NCBI GenBank assembly: GCA_964036665.1
Contig: OZ038532.1
Location: 22,533,037 to 22,597,036 of the forward strand
Direction of reading: 5' to 3'
Origin: Gordius sp. MW1
Taxonomy: Eukaryota > Nematomorpha > Gordioida > Gordea > Gordiidae
Length of the DNA stretch: 64,000 nucleotides
This document shows positions 43,501 through 54,592 of the stretch, piece by piece. The notes beneath the pieces were generated by a model. That model did not search any database and was not told where the DNA came from. It saw only the letters and a list, made by a program, of their open reading frames with translations. A program made the position numbers and the translations under genes. Each line of letters starts with the position of its first letter. Position 1 is the first letter of the stretch.

Positions 43501-45919
43501 TGCCTCACAGAATGAATTTGATTCAAAAGGAGAACCCAATCCAAACTCATTATCATTTCAAGATTTTCAAATATCGCAATTATCCGTGGCTTATATATGG
43601 TACGCTGTCACCTCGATTAAAAGGTCCTTTCTTTTATTGACAAGTCTCGTTAAACAAGACTCCATCCACTTTGACTCGGAAGCGCTGTCGCGTGTTGATA
43701 ACATTTTACGCCATAACGTTAAGGCTCTGATCGATTTGTACTACAATGAAACGGCGTCTCAAGGTCTTGATGTCGAGAGTCTTTTCGATAATCATGATGC
43801 TCAGGAAATGTTTTTCCAATTAGTTTCTAATTATGAAATAGCCGATGTTATCATGACTAAAGCCTTGGAGAGCGCTTTAGATAACGAAACCATCAAGAGC
43901 TTAATTGATGAAAATACCGACTTTCGTGATGCCATTGTTTTAGGCTCCGCACAAAACTTTTACGAATATGCTGAAGTTGCTATCAAAGTTGCGCGCCAAA
44001 TTTTAAGCGCCCTAAGCACCCTTTCCAAAACCACTCCTAACCAGGAATCTGAAAATCCCGACGAAGAACAATCAAAGACAGGCGATAAGTACGCGATGTT
44101 TATCGAAGACTACCTGACTCTCATCAATGGTATAGCTAGTCAGATTAGTAAATACAAGACCACCGTCTCTTTATTACATTCGGCTTCTGGTTACGACGGG
44201 GACTACTGCAATTTACCAAAAACGTGCCCTAAAGAGATAGTATATCAACATTTGTATTATTACCAACATTATCATGGCACTACATCTGACCTTACAGCCT
44301 TTGTGAGTCTCATGGGTAACTTATTAATTAATGCTTTGTCAGTTCGCAAAACGGATGAAGGAGTTCTAAACTATTTGCATCTATTCACACAACCTGCGAT
44401 GCTGGAAAAGTTAACACAGCATCTCCCTCCGCCTGAAATCGATGTTGATCAAGCAGTCGTCAATTTAGAGAGTGTTTTCGCCCATCTATTTGAGTTGCTT
44501 TCTCGTATCGGACGTTTTGTTAACGAAGATAGCTCTTGTGCGATGCAAAAGGAAGAGACCGTGGCTATTTTGAGGTTTAACAACAAAGACGCGGTCAAAG
44601 GCGAAGACAAGAACGAAGCCATCCTTGATCATAGAGGTAAATTAGATTCGGGCCAAAAAAAGGAGATAGGTGTTAGCAGAAATGAAGTGCGAGATTTAGA
44701 TCTCATTTTCAAGAATTTACTTACAAGTGGATCACTAATTTCATCGGCTATTATCGTCGACGCTCTACCTAAAGGCGACGGCGAACCCGACGCAAATTTA
44801 GCTGCTAATGAAAATGTTCAATCAGCTGATATAACCAAAATTACATCAACCTTCGAGCGGGAGCTAATTGATTTAAGGGTTAGTCTAAAGCTAAAATCAG
44901 AAGAATGTGAAGAAACCTTGGTTAGACTGGAAATGGCTGATAAAAAGACTCGTGACGTGATTACGAGCAAGGAGAGAACGTTGAATGAAATGGAAAAGGT
45001 TATTAACGACTTGAAACAGGAATTGGCTCTGAGTAAAACTCAAATTGATGCCCACAATGTCGGTAATGGAAAAGGGGATAAGCCTAAAAAAATATCATTG
45101 GCAACGAGTAAAACGGGGCCATCAATATCTCGAGCTTCTCATATCGCCCGACCTAAAGACACCATGTCAACCATTACCACGATGACGTACAAAAATGTGG
45201 ATGACACCTCTCTTGTCGTCAGTGAAATTATGGCACAACAAGATGAATGCGAAGATGATTTTGAGTTTATACAAAGCCCTAACGCTTCACCAATAGCGCC
45301 CCACATGGATCGGGGCGTTAAAGGCCGCGAAAAACTTTATGAGCAAAAGGTGAGTCTGTTAAAACGGTACGTTAGTTATTTGAAACGGGAAAACGAGCGT
45401 TTATTAAAGGAAGCTCTAGATGCGCGTCATATAAACTACTCCATGCCAGCGAGCTATAAATATTCCACGTATAGTTCTCAAATTCAAAATCGATTTCGTG
45501 ATTGCGAACGAGACACTGATCGTTTACGCTCAGAGTTACTAAGTACCTTAGCGGGGGTTCGAGTGATTGATTTAGAAGCCAGAGGCAAAACCGACGAAGT
45601 TGCAGCAAAAGTTTCAATGGTTAATTACATGGCGCAAGTTAAGAGTTTATCTAATAAGGTAAAAACAATCCGGGAACGTATAATGAATATCGGGACAGAT
45701 TTAGATGCATCCCGTGGTTTCATTGTTCAATCCGATTTTGGTTCAAAATTTAGTACATCTTCTCCACAAAATGATTCAACCCCTAATTTACGTCAACCTC
45801 GTTTGATAGCGGAAATTACATTGAATAATATACCAAACGATATTAAGGGTGTGAATAATGACGCTTTATCTGTGATGGTTAAGCCCAATTTTATAAGAAA
45901 TTTCCTTCGCCAACTTTAA
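40567..45919 (+). CDS. DCTN1: Dynactin subunit 1 (p150Glued)
   Basis: Thirteen phase-consistent exons: 40567-40668, 40701-40808, 40937-41084, 41118-41384, 41423-41475, 41536-41805, 41845-41916, 41964-42071, 42109-42205, 42248-42362, 42410-42562, 42639-42783, 42836-45919; 1573 residues against roughly 1280 in vertebrates. Residues 1-70 are a CAP-Gly domain ([33 protein letters not shown]). A Ser/Lys/Pro-rich linker precedes coiled coil 1 (from about 230), with the p150 signatures [14 protein letters not shown] and [13 protein letters not shown] (about 503-515). A long globular intercoil region (about 600-1210), coiled coil 2 (about 1215-1285) and a C-terminal helical region follow. Role: microtubule and dynein binding subunit of dynactin, cytoplasmic retrograde transport and spindle function. 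The CAP-Gly motif reads GKNNG instead of the usual GKNDG. Introns are 32-128 bp; the last exon alone is 3.1 kb. Confidence 0.95.
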
Positions 45920-46129
45920 TTATATCGTAATCACCATATTTATTACTCGTTATTTATATTGTCTACCAATGCCCCTCAATGTAATTTTTTAATTTTTATA
46001 TTATTCTCACATTTGATTAATAGCTGTTAATAATAAGTAAATGATTAATTTTCTAAATGGGTTTTTGTTAAATTTATACTTTAGAAACCACACAAAAGTA
46101 TTTTGATGACAGATACAAACTGCTATGTG

Positions 46130-46293
46130 CATGGGCGTAGCCTGCATAGGGATTAGAGGGGGGCAATAATGTTAGGGAAGGGCAAAATGATCATTTTTTA
46201 AAAATTTTACTCATGCTTTTAATGAATTTTTGGCTTTATAGGGGAGCAGCCGCCCCCCCCCCCTGCCTCCTCCCCCTCTTGGCTACGTCCATG
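46130..46293. mobile_element. MITE, CATGGGCGTAGCC family, with 8-bp TSD
   Basis: 164 bp from CATGGGCGTAGCC to GGCTACGTCCATG, with C/G tracts inside. The perfect octamer GCTATGTG flanks it (46122-46129 and 46294-46301), fitting hAT-type insertion. No coding capacity. Confidence 0.9.
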
Positions 46294-46301
46294 GCTATGT
46301 G

Positions 46302-46725
46302 TTGTTTCCTTCCATGCGTTTTTATTTGATGTTATTATTATTGACAAAGGCCATTGTGTGAATTAAAGGGACGTTGAAAGAAGATTTTGAAAATCAGGTC
46401 TTATATTGGTGGATAAGAGTGTTCTATAATTTATAGTTAATTATATGAGTTTTCATTAAAGACGATTTTAAATAGAATGATTCACATTTTTATTTGATGA
46501 AACTCAAGGAAATTAATTTAATTCAGCGATCATGAAGTCTCTTTCTCCCCCTTCGCATTCTCGGATATTTTTTTATTTTATGTTCATTATTTTACTAATC
46601 AATATGCCCCTAATTTCTATAGTTATCACTTAAAAATACGAAGTCCTACAATTATAAATTATTTCTTATATGTTCAAGAAATTTTACCTTTTCATGGTTA
46701 TTTTGGCCCCAGATTTCCTATGTGT
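46302..46725. other. Intergenic downstream of DCTN1
   Basis: AT-rich, no ORF or repeat recognised. Confidence 0.3.
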
Positions 46726-46728
46726 TTT

Positions 46729-49103
46729 AATTGCTATGCAATTTATGGGATCACTTTCCATTTTGTTTGTCCGCCTATTCGGCGTGCGCTATTCGGCGTC
46801 CGCTATTCGGCGTGCGCACCGAATGTCACGCACCGAATGTCTTGTTTTGTTTACTTTTAATTTTTGTTAATTTAACCAGTTTTTGGGTTCGAATCCCGGG
46901 TTTTTTTTTGACTATTATGATTGTTCCTGTTACTACCAATGTTATTATGACTTTTTGGCCGTCCGTTGGGTGCTGACCGATGGAAAAAAATGACCATTGG
47001 CCAAAATGTGAATCCAAGTTTATTTTTTCGTTTTTTTTCGACTATTATGATTGTTCCTGTTACTACCAATGCTATTATGACTTTTTGGCCGTCCGTTGAT
47101 TGCTGACCGAAGGAAAACGTTTTTTTTCGACTATTATGATTGTTGACTTTTTGGCCGTCCGTTGGGTGCTGACCGATGGAAAAAAATGACCATTGGCTAA
47201 AATGTCAATCAAAATTATTTTTTTCCTTTTTTTTCGATTATTATGATTGTTCCTGTTACTACCGTTATTATGACTTTTTGGCCGTCTGTTGGGTGCTGAC
47301 GGATGGGAAAAAATGACCATTGGCCAAAATGTGGATCGGAATTATTTTTTTTCGTTTTTTTTTGATTATTATGATTGTTCCTGTTACTACCAATGTTATT
47401 ATGACTTTTTGGCCGTCCGTTGGGTGCTGACCGATGGAAAAAAATGACCATTGGCCAAAATGTGAATCCAAGTTTATTTTTTTTCTTTTTTTCGCTAACA
47501 CTGATTTATAGACCATCTGTTGGTACTGACCAATTAAAAAAATGACCATTGGCCAAAATGTGATTCAAAAATTTTTTTTCGTTTTTTTTACTCTTATGAA
47601 TTTATATCCACTTTTACCGTGTCCTGGCTGCTGACCAATGAAAAAAATGACCATTGGCCAAAATGTGATTCGAAAATTATTTTTTCGTTTTTTTGACTAT
47701 GAATTTATAACCACCTCTACTTTGTCCTGGCTGCTGACCAATGAAAAAAATGCTTTATACCATTTTTGAATATCTATACTATTTTATTTTTAGATATCTT
47801 ATTAATAAATCTAATTATTATTACATCTTATTTTTAAAAGTCATATTTTTTAATATCTAACGCATTTTTATATATTTAAATTTTATTTTCAAAAAATTTT
47901 ATTATAAGCCACAATAGGAATTACCCCAATTTAATAACATTTTACATTAACCAAAAGTAAGTTATTAAATTTTATCATTTTTAGATGTGCGGTCGTAACA
48001 GGCAATCCAATTCTCTATTATTATTAAGTGTTGATTAATTAATTTTATAATTTCTAATTTCCGCCTGTTATTACTTTAATTGAAACTATTTTCTAACACT
48101 TAAAATTAACCTAATATTGTGAAATAATCTTCATCTCCTCCACTCCCGCCCCCTAGCGGTGGGCGGATAAGAGAGGAAGATAGGGGTAGGGGTTTAACCT
48201 TGGCATAGCGCCATTGAAAAAAAAATCAATATAAAATGACGAAGGAATAATTTCCCCCTTTCCCCTTTTAATTGCTATATAATAATAATTCCAATATATT
48301 GATTATCTAGTTGTAATTTTCAATTATGACAACTGCAATTTCAAACCTAAATATGAGATAATCGTTAAATATCATTGATTAAGCCGTTAATAAGTGTAGG
48401 GACACAGGGACCCATATCAGTAAAGGCATAGGGTTCTGTAGGGGGTGGGGCACAGGGTAATTATCAATGTTAACAAATTCAAAAACGAAAATTAAAATTT
48501 AGATTCACAATTTAGTCAATGGTCATTTTTTTCATATTTTGAATTAATAATAGAATTTTTAAAGTATATTTGATTATTTTAATGTTCACATTTCATTTTA
48601 CAAAACAATCCCTTGTTACATGGCCAGCTTCTGCCAAATTAAAAAAATACTATCTTTTTCTTCTTCAAATTTTTATCACATGCAAAACATACGTTATAAA
48701 ACGGCGAGTAAAATTGAGGTTTTAAATTTAAATGAATTTTATTGTTTTTTTACAAAAAAGTAGATTTTTATGTTGTGTAACTAGCATGGGAGTAGTCAAG
48801 GGGGAAACCCTAGCAATTATCCTACCCCCTATAGGCATTCTCGCCCCTTCACACCTTTCTCGCCCATAAATTGCATAGCAAATATGCTACATTTATACGT
48901 AGAATAGATGAGTCGTCCCCTCTTCCCTTCCCCCCCCCTTCCCTTCTCCCCCTTCTCCGGGGGTCTGGGGGCGGAGCCCCAGGAGATGGGGGTTTGGGGG
49001 CGTAGCCCCAACGGGGGTTTGGGGGCAGAGCCCCCAACGGGGGACTGGGGGCGGAGCCGCCAGCAGGAAGTTTGGGGGGAAGTTACGCCCGAAGGGCGTA
49101 TTT
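46729..49103 (-). mobile_element. Composite repeat family X, copy C
   Basis: Read on the minus strand it starts at 49103 with TACGCCCTTCGGGCGTAAC and stacked GC hairpins (about 48950-49090). TTTGCTATGCAATTT-type text follows (here GCATATTTGCTATGCAATTT, about 48867-48890), then a long tandem array (about 46900-47760) whose units contain GTCAGCACCCAACGGACGG and ATGGTCATTTTTTTCC. A B box lies at about 46884-46899 (GGGTTCGAATCCCGG on plus), and it ends CCCATAAATTGCATAGCAATT at 46729. A patch at about 48395-48530 is in the opposite orientation to the rest, so the copy is rearranged or hosts a second insertion. The plus and minus ORFs at 46670-47549 are readings of the array. Confidence 0.66.
46900..47760 (-). 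repeat. Tandem array, about 130-bp units
   Basis: The landmark TGACTTTTTGGCCGTCCGTT or its variants recurs at about 46950, 47080, 47149, 47273 and 47404, and the more diverged GTCCTGGCTGCTGACCAATG at about 47623 and 47725. Units are therefore mostly 120-135 bp, with one shorter deletion unit, and about eight in all. It is the inverted counterpart of the arrays in copies A and B. Confidence 0.8.
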
Positions 49104-49109
49104 TAATAT

Positions 49110-50425
49110 ACCTTTAATTTAATGATTAAAAATAATAAACCGATAGTTGAGCGATAGACGTAGCAAAGAATGACAAACTATGGTAAAAATTGTCATAATA
49201 ATAATTAAAGCCAGACTTAGCGAGATTAGATGTCTTTAACTAGTGTGTAGGTGGAGGGAGACCGAGCATTTTTATATGATGTTGTTGAAGCATTTTATTC
49301 GATAAATACTTGATTGAAAAAATTTCATCTAGGAATAGTGGGAAAACCATTAAGCATTTGAGTAAAAAAAGTTTTGTAGTCTAGAAATACATTTGGCCGG
49401 CTCTTTGATCCACATTTTATGACAAAAATTTAAATGGCAAAGATTTAAGGAAGGCGATTAGCTGTGTTACCCGTTTCTGCGTTAATATGAAACTCTACCT
49501 CGGAAATATTTTAATGCCACCTGGTCAACGTTCGGAACTGTTTGTAATAAACTTTAAAACCTATTGGCCAACGACACAATACGTAAAATTATGGCAATTA
49601 GACACAACTTACATCTCATCAATCACGTAAATTCTCCCGATTATTAAGATGAGTCTTCCTCACAGTCTACGGATTAAAATAGAGAAAAAATGAATCAGGC
49701 AGCAATTAATTGCAAATAACGTTTATAAAACCTGTTATTATATATATACATTATAGTAAATTTTTTGATGCTTGTATTAAATACCGTTTATCGTAAAATT
49801 CTCAATAAATCTAAAGTATAAATTGGATGTTAAGTGAATATGTTTTTATGCTTATTTTAATTTACCCTACATTGGACTCTCTAAATATTTCCTCACAATT
49901 TTTTCCTATTTTACCTTTTCCCCAATGTTTGCTTTGAGGCGTAATTAGTTATACTAATTTTTTGAAAGTAACTAACATAGCTAGTTCCTATGAGGAAATA
50001 AACTTACTCATAAAATGACAAACTAAGAAATTTCTTACCTCGATAGATGTTTTTAATTAAATAGACTAAAATTATTGCAATTAATTATATGCTTAATTTG
50101 AATTTTTTATTTTAAATATCAGCACTTAAACAATCTCTTAGTAAATAAAAAACATATTGCAAAAAATGTATAATGTTATTGTCAAATCAAAAAAATTAAC
50201 TATTCACATTAGTTCATGTAAATTAAATTTCAAAGCAAAAAAACACAGACTAAACAATTAACTTTGATAATCAAAATTTATTAGATTTAAAAATTTATGG
50301 GACGTAACTGAACTGTTACTTCAATAATGTAACCAATTACAGTAACAATTCCTCTGCAATCAAAGTAATTTAATACAGTATTTTTATTAAAAAATGGAAC
50401 TTCTTCTAGGAGTTACAGTTAATTA
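49110..50425. other. AT-rich intergenic DNA left of the gypsy element
   Basis: No gene found in 1.3 kb; A/T-rich throughout with no repeat that I can support. Confidence 0.4.
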
Positions 50426-50430
50426 GTTAC

Positions 50431-50611
50431 GGTTAAGACTGGGAATATTATTTAATAAACGTTACGAAGGAATACAAAAATTGAAAAGCGATTAAATCGT
50501 GTATATCAAACGAATATATAAGTTACAACCAACTAACGGTAATTTGATTGACAACGCATCGGTAAATAACGTATCCCCGGAGGCGCTTCGCACTCCAATT
50601 ACCTCTCTACA
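50431..50611 (-). repeat. 3' LTR of the Ty3/gypsy element
   Basis: 181 bp, same length as and closely similar to 54311-54491. On the minus strand it runs TGTAGAGAGGTAATTGG ... CCCAGTCTTAACC; the terminal CA of the other copy is mutated here. The plus-strand CCCCCCTTTT (50615-50624) directly next to it is the polypurine tract on the minus strand. The flanking pentamer GTTAC (50426-50430) matches GTCAC on the other side in 4 of 5 positions. Confidence 0.9.
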
Positions 50612-53600
50612 GTTCCCCCCTTTTCACAGACAAAATTCTTAAGAAATGCTGGCGGTTTCTGACTACGCTGCGGGTATCTAGGTTCTTCTCTAGGCGTTCC
50701 TGACTGATTTTGAATCTGTTCCCTTGTAGCTTGTTCCCCGGTTTTGCATTTGTTCCCTTGGAGCACTTGTTCCCGCTTCCCTTTCTGATGATATTCTTTG
50801 CGGCCATCCGTTCTCTTGTCCCAGTGTGGTCCAATCCAGGATTTTCCGTTTCCTTACTTCATCCACCTGTCGGTGGTGCTTTCTTCCCTGTGCCCATACA
50901 TCGTAGGAACGACTACCGTGCTTGGCTTTTATCGTGCCTTCTACCCATTTGCTTGGTCCCAAAAACATGCGTACCCAAACCAAATCTCCTACGTTGAACA
51001 TCCGCGGGTTCCCGGTCTCACACCATTGTTGTAGTACGGTTTCCCTCAATACCTCCCATTCGGTTCGCATACACCTTTTTAGCATCACCTCTGCTGGGCT
51101 TTTATTGGTTGTGGGGTGTTTTGTAGATTTGTATTTTCCAATACTTAGCCCTACTTCCGACTCGTTTCTAATAATGGCTTCTTTAATTAATCGTACACCT
51201 TTCTGCCAGACCGTAAGACGCAGGATGGTAAGGGGCTGTCCATCGCTTATTAATCCCTCTCATTTTGCAAAACTTCTCTAATTCCTGCCCTTTGAATTGC
51301 GGGCCGTTATCTAATATTAACCATGGTGGATTTCCAAATCTAGCAAACGTTTCGGCAAGTTTTCTTGTAATGGTGTCGATGTGGTGTCTTCTAATTTAAA
51401 CATCTCTACCCATTTCGAGCTATTGTTCACCATCACCAGGTATGACTTACCCTTGAGAGGACCCATGATATCGATATGTACTTGAATCCACGGTCTGGCT
51501 AGGTTGACACTCTATCAACGGTGCCTTCTTCGCGCCGCGGCAGTGTAATTGCAATTCCGACACCTTTTCGCTACGCTCAATAAGTCATCGTCGAGAGTAG
51601 GCCACTATATATACTGCCACGCCACTTCTTGCATTCGCTTGATACCCACGTGGCCCCTATGTAGTCTTTAAGGTACAGCTCCTCTTGACTTAGCCGGAAT
51701 TAATATTCGTCGCCCTTTGTAAAATATTATATTTTTTGCTTCATGTAACTTTGGCAGGTGTTTTTCTTAGGAGCGTTTTAGACCATAAGTGACCATTGTG
51801 CTATGTTTACCTCTAATCCACTCTTTTAACTAACGTAGCTCCGGATCATCCTCGGTGTGTTGTCTCACTACGTCCAATGATATAAATGGATTTGTCGAGT
51901 CTTCAGGCATTTCCTCGCTAACCTGATACGCGTGTTCGTTCGGTTTTCTGGACAAGAAATCTGCCGCGTTTTAAGATCCCTTGTTGTACTCAAACTTGGT
52001 CGTGTAGCCTGATACCATGAGCGCCCACCTAATTAGACGTGGTGACCATTGTTCCTTGCCTTGCCCCTTTTGCTCTGATCAAATATATATACTAGCGTTC
52101 TATGATCCGTCATAATAGTAACGCTTCGTCCTTGTATATATTCATTAAACTTTTTTAGTCCATAAACCACCGCAAGCGCCTCTCGTTCGATTGTCGAATC
52201 CCGGCTTTCGCTATCGTTTAACGCTCTTAAAGCATAGGCCACCACTCTCCAATTCTCCCCTGGTGCTCGTTGCTGTAAGATGGCCCTTAACCCTGTACCA
52301 GAGGCGTCTACGACCAGGCCAGTCTCCCAATCTCCATTAAAGTATGTCAGTACGGGGGCTTTCGTAAGCGCGGACTTGATGGCTTCAAATGCGCCTTGTT
52401 GTTCTCCACCCCAGTGGTACGTCACGTTTTTTTCATGAGTTTCGGATCTGAATCGGGTGCATGATTTTGGCGTTGTTTTTAATGAACTTTGAAAAATATG
52501 TTGTTAACCCAAGGAACGATTTTATTTCATTTTTGTTTGCTAAATTTTTCCACTGCTTGACTAGTTCGGCTTTATTGTCGTTGATTTGAATCCCCTTGTT
52601 ACTTATTACGTATCCCAAAAATGTTACTTAGCCCACAAGATGCTCTTGAAAATATTTGGCACGAGCCCTCACTTTTGTAACGTTTCTAGTACTTTGAGTA
52701 ACCGCTCGTTGTGAATTTTTTCCGTTTCCCCTGCAATTAGTATATCGTCAATGTATACCGCTACCCCCTCCATGCCTCCTAATTTTTGATCCATAGTTTT
52801 TTGAAAAATAGCCGCGGCACAATTTAAGCCAAACATCCGGTTAACTTTAAACAAGCCCTTGTGCGTGGAGATAGTCAATCGTTGGCTCGTCTCTGAACCT
52901 AATTCAAGCTGTAGGTACGCTTTAGTTAGGTCCAGCTTAGTAAAACAACACGCGTTATCGAGTTTATTTAACAAATCGTCGATTTTGGGCAAGGGGTACA
53001 ACAAACCTTGTGCTTATTTATATATCGTAAACTGGTAATCTATGCATAATCGTAGGCTTTCATCGCCTTTTTTTTTACGGGTATCACTGGACTGGCCCAT
53101 CGTGAGAAATCGATTGGTTCTATCACCCCGTCTCTGACCCATTTATTCAGCTCTTCTTCTACTTCTTTATTCCACGCCATCGGCACCCTTCGTGTGGGGA
53201 TATACGGGATCTATGCCCTCTTTTAACGGTACTTCCACCGTTATTTCCTTGACTGCTTTTGGGAATTCGTTTAGCTTGCCCTCCCATTGCTTCATCACGT
53301 GCTGGATCGCAGACTTGGTATTCTTTGGTCTTTCCACGTAATTGACCGCGAACCGTTCCGCCGCAGCTCTCGAGTTCCAACGAATTCGTCGCCAAATTTT
53401 GGGCTCGAATTCTTGGATCCAATCGATCCCGCACAACGGCGGCCCAGCTTCGTCTGCTAACACTAACGACAGCTGTTTTCTCGTGTTACCCATTCGTACA
53501 TCGGCTTGCACCTTGGCTACGATCTTCTCTCGAGGCCGTACGCTTATACCGTCGGGACGGGCTCCTTGTTGTGTGGGATCTCCTTCGCCCATCTTCGCGC

Positions 53601-54310
53601 CGGTATTATCGATACCGTAGCGCCCGTATCGAAGATACATTGGAACAATTCGTTATTAATATATATATCTATTGTTAACACATCGAAAGCATGCTTTAAC
53701 CTGGGAATCCGGACCGTCCCAGGCCACGCTTCTCGTCTCGCCACTACGCTCCACGCCTCTTCGGATCCGTCCTGCAAGGTGTTTAGCTCCCCCCCCCCCA
53801 TTTATCGTCTCGGCCGTTAACGCCAGCTCTCATAGGCGGTCCCATTTGATGTCATTTTCTGCCAACAGCCTTGCCTGTAAGCCTTTATCGCGTAATCCTA
53901 TAATAAATTGGTCAACAATTCTGTTCTGCAATTCTTCGTTCCCGAAGTTGCAGCTGTTAGCTCCAGCCTTGAGTCTATTTGCGTACGCGCCTATCGTCTC
54001 TCCCTGGTCTTGTCGAACCTTTGAGAATTCATACCTCTTTGCCCTCGCGCATGATTTACTCTGGAATAATTTTCTTAGCCGATTTTTAGCATCTTCATAT
54101 GTAATTCCTGTCAAATCTTGAGGTCTATAGTCCTCAAATATTAATTAGAATGCCTCCCCCTCGAGACTGGTTAATAGTAGAGCCGCTTTTTGCTCGTATG
54201 TCTCAGGCCTATTGCTCCTTAAGAATAGCTCAAATTGTGTTAAAGCGTCGATGCTCTCAGTTATTTCATACTTCTGCATCTCCGCGTAGGTTTTTGCTTT
54301 ACGTCGCCAC
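50612..54310 (-). pseudogene. Decayed Ty3/gypsy (mag-like) gag-pol
   Basis: Minus-strand order: gag piece (54114-53830, QDQGETIGAYANRLKAGA), aspartic protease (53801-53544, CIFDTGATVSIIP), reverse transcriptase (53004-52669, LPKIDDLLNKL, KLDLTKAYLQLEL, VAVYIDDILIAGE), connection and RNase H (52618-52033, FLGLTTYFSKFI, VVDASGTGLRAILQQ, TDHRTLVYIFDQ), then integrase with HRGHVGIKRM-like zinc-finger remnants and WIQVHIDIMGPLKGKSY (about 51650-51440), and a C-terminal VGDLVWVRMFLGPSKW domain (about 50950). Many stops and frameshifts separate the pieces. Next to the 5' LTR the minus strand reads GTGGCGACGT, a plausible tRNA primer binding site (TGGCGAC is typical of tRNA-Arg/Ser primers). The plus-strand ORFs here are antisense. 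Confidence 0.9.
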
Positions 54311-54491
54311 TGTTACGACTGGGAATATTTTTTAATACACGTTACGAAGGGATACAAAAATTGAAAAGTAAGTAAATCGTGTATATCAAACGAATATATA
54401 AGTTTCAACCAATTAACGGTAATTTGATTGGCAACACATCGGTAAATAACGTATCCCCGGAGGCTCTTCGCACTCCAATTACCTCTCTACA
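54311..54491 (-). repeat. 5' LTR of the Ty3/gypsy element
   Basis: 181 bp; on the minus strand TGTAGAGAGGTAATTGGAGT ... CCCAGTCGTAACA, with intact TG...CA ends. Flanked on the outside by GTCAC (54492-54496). Confidence 0.92.
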
Positions 54492-54592
54492 GTCACCAAA
54501 CAGCATTACTCACTGCACTTGACAACAATAAACTCGATGTAACAATCTGACCAATGATTAAAATCATCTGTTAATTTTTAATAATATGACCT

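Noticed and set aside
42887-45919. Stand-alone 1010-codon protein starting at 42887
   Set aside because: This is the last exon of DCTN1; the open frame continues upstream to an acceptor at 42836 and joins twelve earlier exons in phase.
46826-47549. Several minus ORFs with repeated GRPKSHNN-type text
   Set aside because: Readings of the tandem array of composite repeat X; the same peptide text appears in copy A on the plus strand (12481-12762).
46900-47760. CRISPR-like array
   Set aside because: Units of about 130 bp repeat as a whole, without short repeats and unique spacers, and the DNA is animal.
50710-51281. Plus-strand ORFs of 78-119 codons
   Set aside because: Antisense to the gypsy integrase region.
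53342-54335. Plus-strand ORFs up to 149 codons
   Set aside because: Antisense to gypsy protease and gag, which carry recognisable motifs on the minus strand.
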